Shown in pieces: positions 27,661 through 35,770 of a stretch of DNA of 64,000 nucleotides. The DNA is taken from contig CAIPEB010000011.1 in NCBI GenBank assembly GCA_903863885.1, forward strand, positions 1-64,000. Direction: 5' to 3'. Both the position numbers and the translations under genes were made by a program. This stretch comes from an uncultured Planctomycetaceae bacterium (GTDB lineage: Bacteria > Planctomycetota > Planctomycetia > Pirellulales > Pirellulaceae). The notes below the pieces were generated by a model, which was not told the origin of the DNA, searched no databases, and was given only the letters and a program-made list of their open reading frames with translations. Positions within the stretch are counted from its first letter, which is position 1. The number at the start of each line of letters is the position of its first letter.

Positions 27661-27846
27661 GAGTCCGTTTTCCCTTTTTCAACCCACCTCTAGGGTGTCT
27701 CCGCTTTGGTTTTGCGATCCTGATTCCTAGGATCGGTTATGGCGATCGTAGATGTTTATCCGGCTGCGCCATGTACGGGTAACGCAAGATTGGCTAAATG
27801 GGGGGGTGGGCTGGTTTGCATCGGTTCCGGAGCATCTGTTTCGCTA

Positions 27847-27875
27847 TGGCCACAGTTGAGTCGGTCTGATATAAA
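27847..27875 (+). promoter_or_regulatory. candidate promoter of the HEAT-repeat lipoprotein gene
   Basis: TGGCCA (27847-27852) and TATAAA (27870-27875) are 17 bases apart. Transcription would begin near 27882, about 50 bases before the start codon. Confidence 0.5.
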
Positions 27876-27932
27876 CCGCCGCCCTGTCTGCATGAATGGC
27901 ATCATCCTTACGGCGCGGGACCGGAGCACGCC

Positions 27933-28655
27933 TTGTCTTTAATGAACTACTTCAACGGGTTCGGACGAGCGGCGATTGCCCTGCTGGCACTCGTATTTTG
28001 CGCACTGCCGGGATGCGTAGACGGTCCGTTTTCCCGAATGGCCGAATGGAATCCCTGGTACACCAAGCAATGGCAGAAAGACGAAGCCAAGGGGCCGACC
28101 TTTCATAAGCGGTTCGCTGAACTTCGTTCGCTGCAGTCGCAGGCATCCAGACTATCCCCGGAAGATCAGGCGGCCTACATCAACCAGCTCGCGGTGCTCA
28201 TCCGGTCAGACAGCAATCCGGTCATTCGCGCGGAGGTTGTGAGGACGCTGGCGTTGTTCCCGAATCAGGCAATTATTCCCCCGCTGCGCCAGGCGCTGAC
28301 CGACGAAGAGCCGAGTGTGCGAATCGCGGCCTGTCGAGCCTGGGGGAAGGTCGGGGGGGCAGAGGGCCTGCAGTCGCTGGCGGAACGCGTCTCCAAGGAT
28401 GAGAACATCGATGTCAAGATCTGCGCAGCCAAAGAACTTGGCCAGTTCAAGGATCAGGCTGCCGTCGTAGCGTTGGGATCCGCGCTGGAGGAAAACGACC
28501 CTGCGTTGCAGTATCAGGCAATGCAGTCTCTCAAGTCGTGCAGCGGCCGCGACTTCGGTGTCAGTGTTGCCAGTTGGCGCGAGTTCGTGGCCGGTCGCAA
28601 TCCGCCTCCGCCCGAATCGCCCTCGATGGCGCAGCGTTTGCGTCAGCTCTTCTAG
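27933..28655 (+). CDS. HEAT-repeat lipoprotein
   Basis: The 240-residue product has a signal peptide with a lipobox (LVFCALPGC, Cys about residue 28) and then three to four HEAT/PBS-lyase-type helical repeats (NPVIRAEVVRTLALFP, EEPSVRIAACRAWGKVGG, NIDVKICAAKELGQF, NDPALQYQAMQSL). Such repeats usually mediate protein binding. A TTG start at 27933 is preferred because a GGAG site lies six bases upstream; the in-frame ATG at 27942 would be 15 bases from it. It is anchored in the envelope, partner unknown. Confidence 0.8.
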   Translation: MSLMNYFNGFGRAAIALLALVFCALPGCVDGPFSRMAEWNPWYTKQWQKDEAKGPTFHKRFAELRSLQSQASRLSPEDQAAYINQLAVLIRSDSNPVIRAEVVRTLALFPNQAIIPPLRQALTDEEPSVRIAACRAWGKVGGAEGLQSLAERVSKDENIDVKICAAKELGQFKDQAAVVALGSALEENDPALQYQAMQSLKSCSGRDFGVSVASWREFVAGRNPPPPESPSMAQRLRQLF

Positions 28656-28694
28656 GTCGCGTTGGTCGGCACGCTTGCCGCAAATCGCGAGTGC

Positions 28695-29930
28695 CTAGCT
28701 CACGGGCGTGACCTCACCCAATCGTTTGGCGAGCACGGCGGTGACTCCCCGTTTCAGGCTCGCAATGAGCACGGTCGCCGACTCACTGCCAGGCCCTCGC
28801 AGTTGCTTTGCCAGAACCTGCGGATCGATGGGAACTCCGCGCACTTTGACCTCAAGCTGGCCGATGCCCTTTGAGCGGAGGGTCTGTTTCAGCCGCCTGC
28901 GATCGAGCGGAAGCACATCGATCACCTCGAAACCGGCTGCCAATGGAGTGGAGATTCGACGGTTCGAAGTGTAATAGGCCACGCGGCGAGCGAGTGCACG
29001 CAGTCCGTGCTCCATCGCGAAATGACCGGCCAAGTGAGATGCAAGCAGTGCTGCATGCGGCTCATAGACAAAAGAGCCGGCAGTTTCGTCGACTTCCGGC
29101 TCTTGGTCAGGCGTGCCTGTGAAACTGAAGGCAACTCCAGCATGGTCGAGCACGGTCGCCGTGTGCCGGCCCGGAGTTCGTGCCAGCGAGCCGAAAAACG
29201 CAATCTGCTGGCGACATTCCCGACGCGTACCCACCCATTCGAGCTCCGCGAGCTGTCTCCATTGTTCAGGCAGGACGGCGGCCGGCGCGAGCTTCATGGC
29301 TGCCGAAGGCTGCTGTTCGAGCAGTTTCTCCAGGGCATCGGTGCCGGGGTCGCTCAGTTCCGGCCGCGAACTTCGTCCGCCGCCCGACCGACGATCGGGA
29401 TCAATGTGCCAGGCGTCGAAACGCGACAGGTTGGTTTGGGTCGCGTCGGCCATGACAAAGCCGGCGGCGGCCACTCCGACGGCTTCGCAATTGGCCCGCG
29501 CGAGGCGAATCGCAAGAGGATTGCGATCGATGGCGACCGTCCATCCTCGTCGAGCCAGCCCCATCAGGTCACCGCCGATACCCGTGCACAGATCGGCGAT
29601 GCGCGCCCCGGCTGGAAATCTCCTGGCCTTGTAATCCGCGATGAGGTCTTCCGTGGATTGTTCCAGGAGCCGCTCGGAAAAGAACATGCGTTGTGCCTGC
29701 GAGAACTTCGGCCTCGCCCGCCGACGAAGTTCCAATTGCTCCAGAACAAGATGGGTGCGGTTGGTTCCGATCTTCTGCCGGAGTGACCGGATCGCCGCGG
29801 GTGGAAGCGGAGAGCGGTCCGCCGCCAACTCCAACTGGCTCTGACCCGCAGGACTCACGAGCCAGGCGCAGTCCTCCAATTCACTTGAGACCACTTGATC
29901 GGTGTACCTGGGCGGCGATGATGATGGCAT
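28695..29930 (-). CDS. class I SAM-dependent methyltransferase, THUMP-like
   Basis: The 411-residue product has a helical N-terminus, a Rossmann methyltransferase core (DLCTGIGGDLMGLA about residue 112, AIDRNPLAIRLARAN, and WHIDPDRRSGG in place of a DPPY-type motif), and a C-terminal THUMP-like domain ending KVRGVPIDPQVLAKQLR. Proteins with this layout are presumed RNA methyltransferases; the substrate is unknown. Its ATG (29930-29928) overlaps the ATG of the divergent gene at 29929, so one of the two starts is probably wrong. Confidence 0.88.
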   Translation of the reverse strand: MPSSSPPRYTDQVVSSELEDCAWLVSPAGQSQLELAADRSPLPPAAIRSLRQKIGTNRTHLVLEQLELRRRARPKFSQAQRMFFSERLLEQSTEDLIADYKARRFPAGARIADLCTGIGGDLMGLARRGWTVAIDRNPLAIRLARANCEAVGVAAAGFVMADATQTNLSRFDAWHIDPDRRSGGGRSSRPELSDPGTDALEKLLEQQPSAAMKLAPAAVLPEQWRQLAELEWVGTRRECRQQIAFFGSLARTPGRHTATVLDHAGVAFSFTGTPDQEPEVDETAGSFVYEPHAALLASHLAGHFAMEHGLRALARRVAYYTSNRRISTPLAAGFEVIDVLPLDRRRLKQTLRSKGIGQLEVKVRGVPIDPQVLAKQLRGPGSESATVLIASLKRGVTAVLAKRLGEVTPVS

Positions 29931-30348
29931 GTCTGACGCGGTCGAACGACTTTCGATTTACTTGCACCTCGCGCACGCAAGCCAGCTCAGGGGCCGGTTG
30001 CACGTGCGCGACCGCTTGCTGATTCTGGCCGGCGTAATAGCGGCCGAGAACAAGCTTACGCGCATCGCGGCCTGCTGTCGACATCGCGTGCTGCAGCACA
30101 ATCCGCAGCACCTGCTGGGACGGTGGCCGACTCTCTCGGAGGCGTTGGCCGACGCTGATTTTGCGCACTTCTTGCGACATCTCTACCGCCGGTATCCAGA
30201 CGAGCGGGCGGAAAGAATGCTCGTGACTCTGGGGATTGAGAGAGGGTGTGAACGGGCGACGTACTTCTCCGATGAAGAATACGCGTCATCGCTGCTGAGG
30301 GTGCCGTTTACGGCGCTCGAACAGTTCGGCCCTGGCGAAAATCCCTGA
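29929..30348 (+). CDS. hypothetical 139-residue protein
   Basis: The soluble, mainly helical protein (SDAVERLSIYLHLAHASQ ... VLQHNPQHLLGRWPTL ... FLRHLYRRYPDERAERML) has no recognised motif. A GTG at 29902 would extend it by nine residues. It is divergent from the THUMP-like methyltransferase gene and shares its start region. Function unknown. Confidence 0.65.
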   Translation: MSDAVERLSIYLHLAHASQLRGRLHVRDRLLILAGVIAAENKLTRIAACCRHRVLQHNPQHLLGRWPTLSEALADADFAHFLRHLYRRYPDERAERMLVTLGIERGCERATYFSDEEYASSLLRVPFTALEQFGPGENP

Positions 30349-30448
30349 CGTAACGAATTCAGCGGAACTGCTCGTGATTGCGATGCTGAGGGCAGACCTG
30401 AGGCATTCGGTGCGAGTTGACTTGAAGGCATTGAACTCGGTCTGAGAT

Positions 30449-30479
30449 CCGGGTCGATTTTCAAAGGAGGTAAACCCGG
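30449..30479 (+). promoter_or_regulatory. hairpin presenting a strong Shine-Dalgarno in its loop
   Basis: CCGGGT (30449-30454) pairs with ACCCGG (30474-30479), and the 19-base loop contains AAAGGAGG (30463-30470). This near-perfect ribosome binding site is 26 bases from the only plausible ATG (30497), too far for normal use. It may be a translational control hairpin, or the true start codon may be unusual. Confidence 0.35.
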
Positions 30480-30496
30480 GTCGTGGAGTCGATGCA

Positions 30497-31243
30497 ATGC
30501 CTGGCAAGCCGACACGCGTGGTGCTGACGTTGCTTGCGTCGGTCGGCATCCCGTATTTGTGGTTCAACGAGGACCTGAGCAAGTGGCTGAAGACGGAAAG
30601 CAAACCTCAGCCGACAGCGAACAGTGCGTTCAGCAGTCACTTTTCAGCGATGACCTCCGCTTCGAATCCGGGCGAAGCCCCGGCATCCGCCGGCGCGGGC
30701 TCGAGCGTGGCCACGACGCCCGAACCAGGAGGTGCGGCGGCCAAGCCGGGAGCGTGCAATTCAACCTACCTCGCTGAAGTTCTGCGATTTGATATCAATC
30801 CGGACTGGGTCGTCGCACGGTGGCCTCGCGTGTCGATCGTGCGCGCTGAACACGACATGCAGGCCTTAAGAGTTCCCTTCGTCAGCGGAACGGGAACGGG
30901 AGATATCGCAGGTTCGCTGACCTATTACTTCGACAAGGTCAACCAGGTTCAGCGCATCAGCCTGCAGGGAAGAACCGGCGATGAACAGGGATTGGTCGAT
31001 CTGGTCACCAAGACATTCGGCCTCAATCCTGAGCCGGCCCTGGGAGCCGGAATGTACGTGGCTCGATGGAATGCCATACCCTCGAGCGTCCTGCGAGTGA
31101 GCTACGCTCCGGTGATTCGCAACGATCGCCCCCACGACCGCCTGCAGATCCTTCTCGAAATCAACAGGCCCGATGCGGCGTTCTCGTTGAGCAACGAAGT
31201 GCAGGCGATGTTGTTGGAAGATCGAGGCACAAATCGCTGGTGA
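30497..31243 (+). CDS. membrane-anchored protein, unknown function
   Basis: The 248-residue product has a short N-terminal membrane anchor or signal (VVLTLLASVGIPYLWF), a Ser/Ala/Pro-rich linker (residues 35-85), and a beta-rich C-terminal domain: LRFDINPDWVVARWPRVS, then GSLTYYFDKVNQVQRISLQG and MYVARWNAIPSSVLRVSY. I associate this domain with planctomycete hypothetical proteins, without a known role. It precedes the acetyltransferase gene by 100 bases on the same strand. Confidence 0.75.
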   Translation: MPGKPTRVVLTLLASVGIPYLWFNEDLSKWLKTESKPQPTANSAFSSHFSAMTSASNPGEAPASAGAGSSVATTPEPGGAAAKPGACNSTYLAEVLRFDINPDWVVARWPRVSIVRAEHDMQALRVPFVSGTGTGDIAGSLTYYFDKVNQVQRISLQGRTGDEQGLVDLVTKTFGLNPEPALGAGMYVARWNAIPSSVLRVSYAPVIRNDRPHDRLQILLEINRPDAAFSLSNEVQAMLLEDRGTNRW

Positions 31244-31343
31244 GCCGCGGGACGCAGAACGGTTTCAGGGAACCGTGTCGGCGCGAGGTGCGGTCTGTAA
31301 CGACTGCTTCAGAGCGCGGACTTGCGGCTGTAAAATTCCGCAC

Positions 31344-32327
31344 ATGAACAGCCAGCCAAACGATGCCTCTCTCCGGTTCCGGCGTGCGCCCGCGCATTGC
31401 CGCGCCGAATCGCTCTGGCTGCTCTGGTCGCGCGAGTCACCGGAGACCAGACGCGACTGGCTGACATCGGTTCTTCTTAGGGGCGCAGAGCGAACCGAGT
31501 CGTTGCGCGGACTGCTGGAGGCCCGTCGGGCAAAACAACTGGTCGGTGCCGCCTGGGCCGAAGTCCTGCCTGGGCATATGGCGAATGTCTGGCCCCCCCG
31601 ACTGATTGACAATGAAGATGCCTGCACGGCCGATGGACTGCTCAAGTGGTTGGATCATTTCCTGCATCGCGAGCAGGTGCACCTTGCCCAGGCATTGCCG
31701 TCTCCCGGCTGTCTCCGCGACGCGGAAGTCCTGGAGCGGAACGGTTTTTCCAAAGCAGCAGACCTTCTCTATCTTGTCTGGTGCCGAGGGACGCCTATTC
31801 CCCGTGTCCACACTGCTTCCAGCGACGACACAGCCTCCGGCAGCCGGTTGGGAGGATTCGTCGTCGAACCGTATTCTCCGGCATCCCGCCGCCGGCTGGC
31901 TCTCATTATCGAACAAACCTACATCGAAACGCTGGACATTCCGGCGATGAATGGCCTGCGCAGTATCGACGACGTGCTCGATGGATATTGCCTGAGCATC
32001 GCCGACGAGAACCGGCATTGGTTCATCCTGACCAACCAAGACGAGGATGTGGGATGTCTGTTGCTTGCGGACCATGCGCTCTATGACCAGGTTGAGCTGG
32101 TCTATATGGGGATCGTCCCGAAATTCCGAGGGAGACGGTGGGGGGAAAGGGTCGCACGATTTGCACAGGACCGTGCATCCGAGACGTTGGGCCGAAATCG
32201 GCTTGTACTCGCGGTCGACGCACAAAACTCACCGGCTATTTCACTGTACTTCCGCCTTGGATTCTCCGAGTGGGATCGTCGCGAAGTGTATCTTCGGAGT
32301 TACGCTGCCGTTCAGAGGTTGCTGTGA
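31344..32327 (+). CDS. GNAT-family acetyltransferase
   Basis: The 327-residue product has a degenerate N-terminal GNAT-like half (GAAWAEVLPG ... FLHREQVHLAQALP) and a C-terminal GNAT domain. The acetyl-CoA motif A reads VYMGIVPKFRGRRWGERVARF (R-G-R-R-W-G in place of RxxGxG/A), followed by LAVDAQNSPAISLYFRLGF, the typical motif B. The substrate cannot be told. The start is ATG 31344; the longer frame adds 23 residues. It ends 350 bases before dnaA. Confidence 0.85.
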   Translation: MNSQPNDASLRFRRAPAHCRAESLWLLWSRESPETRRDWLTSVLLRGAERTESLRGLLEARRAKQLVGAAWAEVLPGHMANVWPPRLIDNEDACTADGLLKWLDHFLHREQVHLAQALPSPGCLRDAEVLERNGFSKAADLLYLVWCRGTPIPRVHTASSDDTASGSRLGGFVVEPYSPASRRRLALIIEQTYIETLDIPAMNGLRSIDDVLDGYCLSIADENRHWFILTNQDEDVGCLLLADHALYDQVELVYMGIVPKFRGRRWGERVARFAQDRASETLGRNRLVLAVDAQNSPAISLYFRLGFSEWDRREVYLRSYAAVQRLL

Positions 32328-32516
32328 GTCAACGACTTCGGTCGTGCGGGAACTTAAAGGACCAAGCCGGCCGGGTTCGGAAAGGAACAAGTTTTCCACG
32401 ACCGGCTGGGACGGGGGTTCGGGACTGCGGAGTCAGCCTCGAAGCGATTTTCTCGGGCAGTTTCAATGGTTAGGATCTGAGTCGCGTGGACACAGCCGAC
32501 TTCTTGTCCGATCTGT

Positions 32517-32544
32517 TTGACAGGGGTGCTAGCAGACGTACAAT
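32517..32544 (+). promoter_or_regulatory. dnaA promoter
   Basis: A consensus TTGACA (32517-32522) and TACAAT (32539-32544) are 16 bases apart, one of the best sigma70 matches in the window. Transcription would begin near 32551, leaving a leader of about 120 bases. One DnaA-box-like TTTTCCACG lies upstream near 32392, but no cluster of boxes was seen in the 346-base gap. Confidence 0.8.
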
Positions 32545-32571
32545 CAGCGGCGGTCTGGCGTTCATGGGGAA

Positions 32572-32599
32572 AGTCGCCCCCGATTGTTGAGGGGCGATT
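32572..32599 (+). promoter_or_regulatory. hairpin in the dnaA leader
   Basis: AGTCGCCCC (32572-32580) pairs with GGGGCGATT (32591-32599), with one G-U pair, across a 10-base loop. No T-tract follows, so it is not an obvious terminator. It lies in the predicted 5' leader, about 75 bases before the start codon. Confidence 0.5.
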
Positions 32600-32673
32600 C
32601 TGGTTTCAGGATGCACTGCGGCCAATCGGGTGGCCCGTGCTGGGGACGCATTCAGGAAGTGACCAGGGACGAG

Positions 32674-34056
32674 ATGGACGTCGTTTCCGCAATACGACAC
32701 GGACTGTCCGAAAGGATCGGTCACGAACGATACGGCCTCTGGTTCCATGAGGGCGTTCGGGTCGTCTGCGCCGACGGCTTGGTCACGATCGCTGCCCCCG
32801 ACCAGTTCCTGCTGGACCGCTTGCGGCGACAATTCAGTCGCGACGTACAGGATGTCGGATCTCAGGTACTTGGAACTCCGGCCTCCGTCGAGTTCGTCGT
32901 CATCCCCCCCTCGGTTCCGGATCCGGACGAAGCATCGATTCCCGAGGCACCTGTTATCAGGCAACCGGAGGTCCGCGTTGCGGGAAATTCTGAAGCGCCC
33001 GCGGCAAAGTCGGTATTCACCTCGCGGTTTGCCAAGCTGAGCGATTTCGTCGTCGGTGACGGCAATCGGGTGGCCTTCACTGCATCGCGATCAATCGTGC
33101 AGCGACCGGGGGCGGTATCTCCGCTGTTTCTCTACGGTCCGACGGGCTGTGGAAAGACCCAGTTGCTCGAGGGGATCTGGTCCGAGTATCGCAGTCGCGC
33201 AGGATTGAACAAGGTGCTGATGCTGGCTGCGGAGCAGTTTACGACGCATTTTCTGGAAGCGCTGCGCGGCAGTGGCCTGCCGAATTTCCGCCGGAAGGTG
33301 CGTGATCTCGACGTCCTGCTGATCGACGACCTGCAGTTCTTTTCAGGCAAACGTGCGACGATCATCGAGCTGCAGAACACGGTTGAATCGCTGCTTCGCC
33401 AGGGGCGTCAGGTGGTTTTGGCAGCGGATCGTTCACCGCAATTGCTGAAGGGTCTCGGACCGGAATTCCTCGGGCGACTCACGGGGGGACTCGTGTGCGG
33501 TGTCGAGCCGCCCGATTTCGGTACGCGGCTGGGGATCGCGCGGCAGATGACGCGAAGCCTGGAGATCGATGTCCCCGACGATGTGCTGGAGTTACTGGCC
33601 GGGAAACTCCAGGAGGACGCCCGTCAGATATCGGGTGCACTCAACCGTCTGCATGCCGCCAGCGAAGCGATGCAGCAGCCGATCACCTTTGAGTTTGCGA
33701 TCAGGTCGCTTGACGACATTTTCCGCGCCACGCAGCGATTCGTGCATCTTGTGGACATCGAGCGTGCGGTGTGCGAGATCTTCGGAGTTGACGGCCGATC
33801 GCTTCGCGAGAGCGGAAAGTCGAAGACGGTCAGCCAGCCGCGGATGCTGGCGATGTGGCTGGCCCGCAAGTACACACGGGCCGCATTCTCCGAGATCGGC
33901 GAATATTTCGGCCGCCGCAGCCACAGCACCGTGATTTCCGCCGAAAAGAAAGTCAACGGCTGGATGGCCAAAGGCGCGACGGTGCAACTCGGCCTGAGTG
34001 AATGCCGGATCGAGGAAGCGATTCGACGGGTTGAGTCGCAGCTGCGTGCCGGTTGA
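32674..34056 (+). CDS. dnaA: chromosomal replication initiator DnaA
   Basis: The 460-residue product is the AAA+ ATPase that opens oriC. It has a domain I start (SERIGHERYGLWF), a short domain II, and a domain III with Walker A GPTGCGKT (about residue 155), Walker B LLIDDLQFF (about 215), sensor LAADRSP and a Box VII-like region GPEFLGRLTGG. Domain IV has the DNA-binding signature EYFGRRSHSTVISA (about 410). ATG 32674 is chosen by similarity of the first helix; GTG 32659 is an alternative. Neither dnaN nor recF is adjacent. Confidence 0.93.
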   Translation: MDVVSAIRHGLSERIGHERYGLWFHEGVRVVCADGLVTIAAPDQFLLDRLRRQFSRDVQDVGSQVLGTPASVEFVVIPPSVPDPDEASIPEAPVIRQPEVRVAGNSEAPAAKSVFTSRFAKLSDFVVGDGNRVAFTASRSIVQRPGAVSPLFLYGPTGCGKTQLLEGIWSEYRSRAGLNKVLMLAAEQFTTHFLEALRGSGLPNFRRKVRDLDVLLIDDLQFFSGKRATIIELQNTVESLLRQGRQVVLAADRSPQLLKGLGPEFLGRLTGGLVCGVEPPDFGTRLGIARQMTRSLEIDVPDDVLELLAGKLQEDARQISGALNRLHAASEAMQQPITFEFAIRSLDDIFRATQRFVHLVDIERAVCEIFGVDGRSLRESGKSKTVSQPRMLAMWLARKYTRAAFSEIGEYFGRRSHSTVISAEKKVNGWMAKGATVQLGLSECRIEEAIRRVESQLRAG

Positions 34057-34210
34057 TTCGCACCCCGATGCCCGGAACGAGTCTCGCGAGCTCGAACCCG
34101 CTCTTGTGTCGGCGCGTCGATTTCCAGGTGCCGGCCGTCAGTCCGCACTGCGGCCGTTCGTCCGCACCGCTTTTGAGTCGCTGTCGGGCGGCGTTGATCT
34201 GGAGGAGCCG

Positions 34211-34251
34211 AAAAAAAGCGGAGCCTCCGGGTTCGTTCTCCGGGGCTCCGC
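34211..34251 (-). terminator. intrinsic terminator after the Gfo/Idh/MocA gene
   Basis: GCGGAGCC (34218-34225) pairs with GGCTCCGC (34244-34251). On the minus strand the stem is followed by seven T residues (34217-34211). It lies 33 bases after the stop of the oxidoreductase gene ending at 34285 and is a textbook intrinsic terminator. Confidence 0.9.
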
Positions 34252-34284
34252 GCTATGACGCTAGGCAGCGGGTGCGGTTGGTCT

Positions 34285-35574
34285 TCAGGCCAGTTTGCCG
34301 GTTCCGGGCATGGCGACTTGCGGGGTCTCGATGTTGCCCCATTCATACGCCTTGGGGCTCAGGTCCTGTTTCGATTCAAGAGCCTGTTCCCAGGTGATGT
34401 TCTGGCCCGTGTAGCACGCTTCGCGGCCCATGATGGCCATCAGCGTGCTGTAGCACATATAGGTGCCGTTGTTGATGTGTTTTCCCGAGCGGATGCCGGC
34501 GAAGAGTGCCTTGTGCTCAAGGTCGTACATGCTCGGCTTCTCGCCCGTGAATCTCCACTTTTCGGCGCCATTGACCTCGTTCTTCAAGATCTTGGCCTGT
34601 CCTTTGGAGCCGAATACATAGTCGTCGACATCGCCGTAGCAGCCGGCCATCTGGCGCGTGTACGAGAACGTGCGGACGCCGTTGGGCCATTCGTAGCAGA
34701 CGGCGAAGTGGTCGTAGATATGGCCGAATTTCGGGTCGGTTCTGACCTGGCGGCCTCCGAGGCCGAAGCAGCTTGCCGGCGTCTTGTCGCCCATGAGCCA
34801 CAAGGCCTTGTCGAGACTGTGGATGTGTTGTTCCACGATGTGGTCGCCCGACAGCCACGTGAAGTAGTACCAGTTGCGCATCTGGTACTCCATTTCACTC
34901 CATTCGGGTTGCCGGCCGCGATGCCACAGCGTGCCGGTCAGGTAGTTTTCCTGGATGCCCGTGATGTCGCCGATCGCCCCGTCCTGGATTCGCTTAATGG
35001 TCTCTTTGACCCCGTAGTCGTAGCGCCAGCAGAGTCCGGAAACGATGCTGAGGTCCTTCTGTCGGGCCATCTCGGTCGTTTCGAGCACGCTCCGCACGCC
35101 CGTGGCGTCCACGGCCACCGGCTTCTCGCAGAACACGTGCTTGCCCGCCTCGATCGCGGCACGCAGGTGGGCCGGACGGAAGTGGGGCGGTTCGCAGAGC
35201 AGCACCACATCGACGCCGCTGTCGATGACTTTCTTGTACGCGTCAAAACCGTGAAACGCGTGATCGTCATCGACGGTGTATTTTCCCTGAAGCTGCCCTT
35301 GAAGCACCTTGCGGGCGTCGGCCAGACGATCCGGAAACACGTCGGCCATGGCGGTCAGCCGCACATTGTCTTCGGCGTTCATCGCGTTGACGGCGGCACC
35401 GTTGCCTCGACCGCCGCAGCCGATGAGTCCGACCTTCAGTATGTCGCTTCCCGCGGCGTGCACGGAACGGGCCATGCCGAGACTGGCGGCGAGTGAACCT
35501 CCGACGAGTGCACCCGTGGAAGTCTGAAGAAACTGTCGCCGACTGGGGCGGGGGGAGGTCTCGTGCTCCGACAT
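34285..35574 (-). CDS. Tat-exported Gfo/Idh/MocA family oxidoreductase
   Basis: The 429-residue product has a twin-arginine signal (SRRQFLQT, residues 11-18, then a hydrophobic stretch ending SVHAAGS). Its Rossmann NAD(P)-binding domain includes GLIGCGGRGNGAA, CEPPHFRPAHLRAAIEAG and the catalytic EKP motif (HVFCEKPVAVD). The C-terminal domain contains GDHIVEQHIHSLDKALWLMG. Such periplasmic oxidoreductases are numerous in planctomycetes and act on sugars or cyclitols; the substrate here is unknown. ATG 35574 has AAGGAG seven bases upstream. It is monocistronic with its own terminator. Confidence 0.93.
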   Translation of the reverse strand: MSEHETSPRPSRRQFLQTSTGALVGGSLAASLGMARSVHAAGSDILKVGLIGCGGRGNGAAVNAMNAEDNVRLTAMADVFPDRLADARKVLQGQLQGKYTVDDDHAFHGFDAYKKVIDSGVDVVLLCEPPHFRPAHLRAAIEAGKHVFCEKPVAVDATGVRSVLETTEMARQKDLSIVSGLCWRYDYGVKETIKRIQDGAIGDITGIQENYLTGTLWHRGRQPEWSEMEYQMRNWYYFTWLSGDHIVEQHIHSLDKALWLMGDKTPASCFGLGGRQVRTDPKFGHIYDHFAVCYEWPNGVRTFSYTRQMAGCYGDVDDYVFGSKGQAKILKNEVNGAEKWRFTGEKPSMYDLEHKALFAGIRSGKHINNGTYMCYSTLMAIMGREACYTGQNITWEQALESKQDLSPKAYEWGNIETPQVAMPGTGKLA

Positions 35575-35770
35575 GAAAATGCTCCTTGAGGTCAGACGGT
35601 TCCGCTAATACCCTTGGTGAACGTCGGGAAAAACGCGGCCATGTTGCGCCGCTCCTGCAGCAGGCCAGGCAGGAAAACATCAGGCGGGAAATCCGGCCCG
35701 CAACTCTCGGCCGATCGCGACATGATAGCCGTGTCGAGACCGTCCCTGCAAGCAAATCATGCCTGCGATT

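Noticed and set aside
32328-32673. possible oriC upstream of dnaA
   Set aside because: Only one DnaA-box-like sequence was found, with no AT-rich stretch or box cluster.
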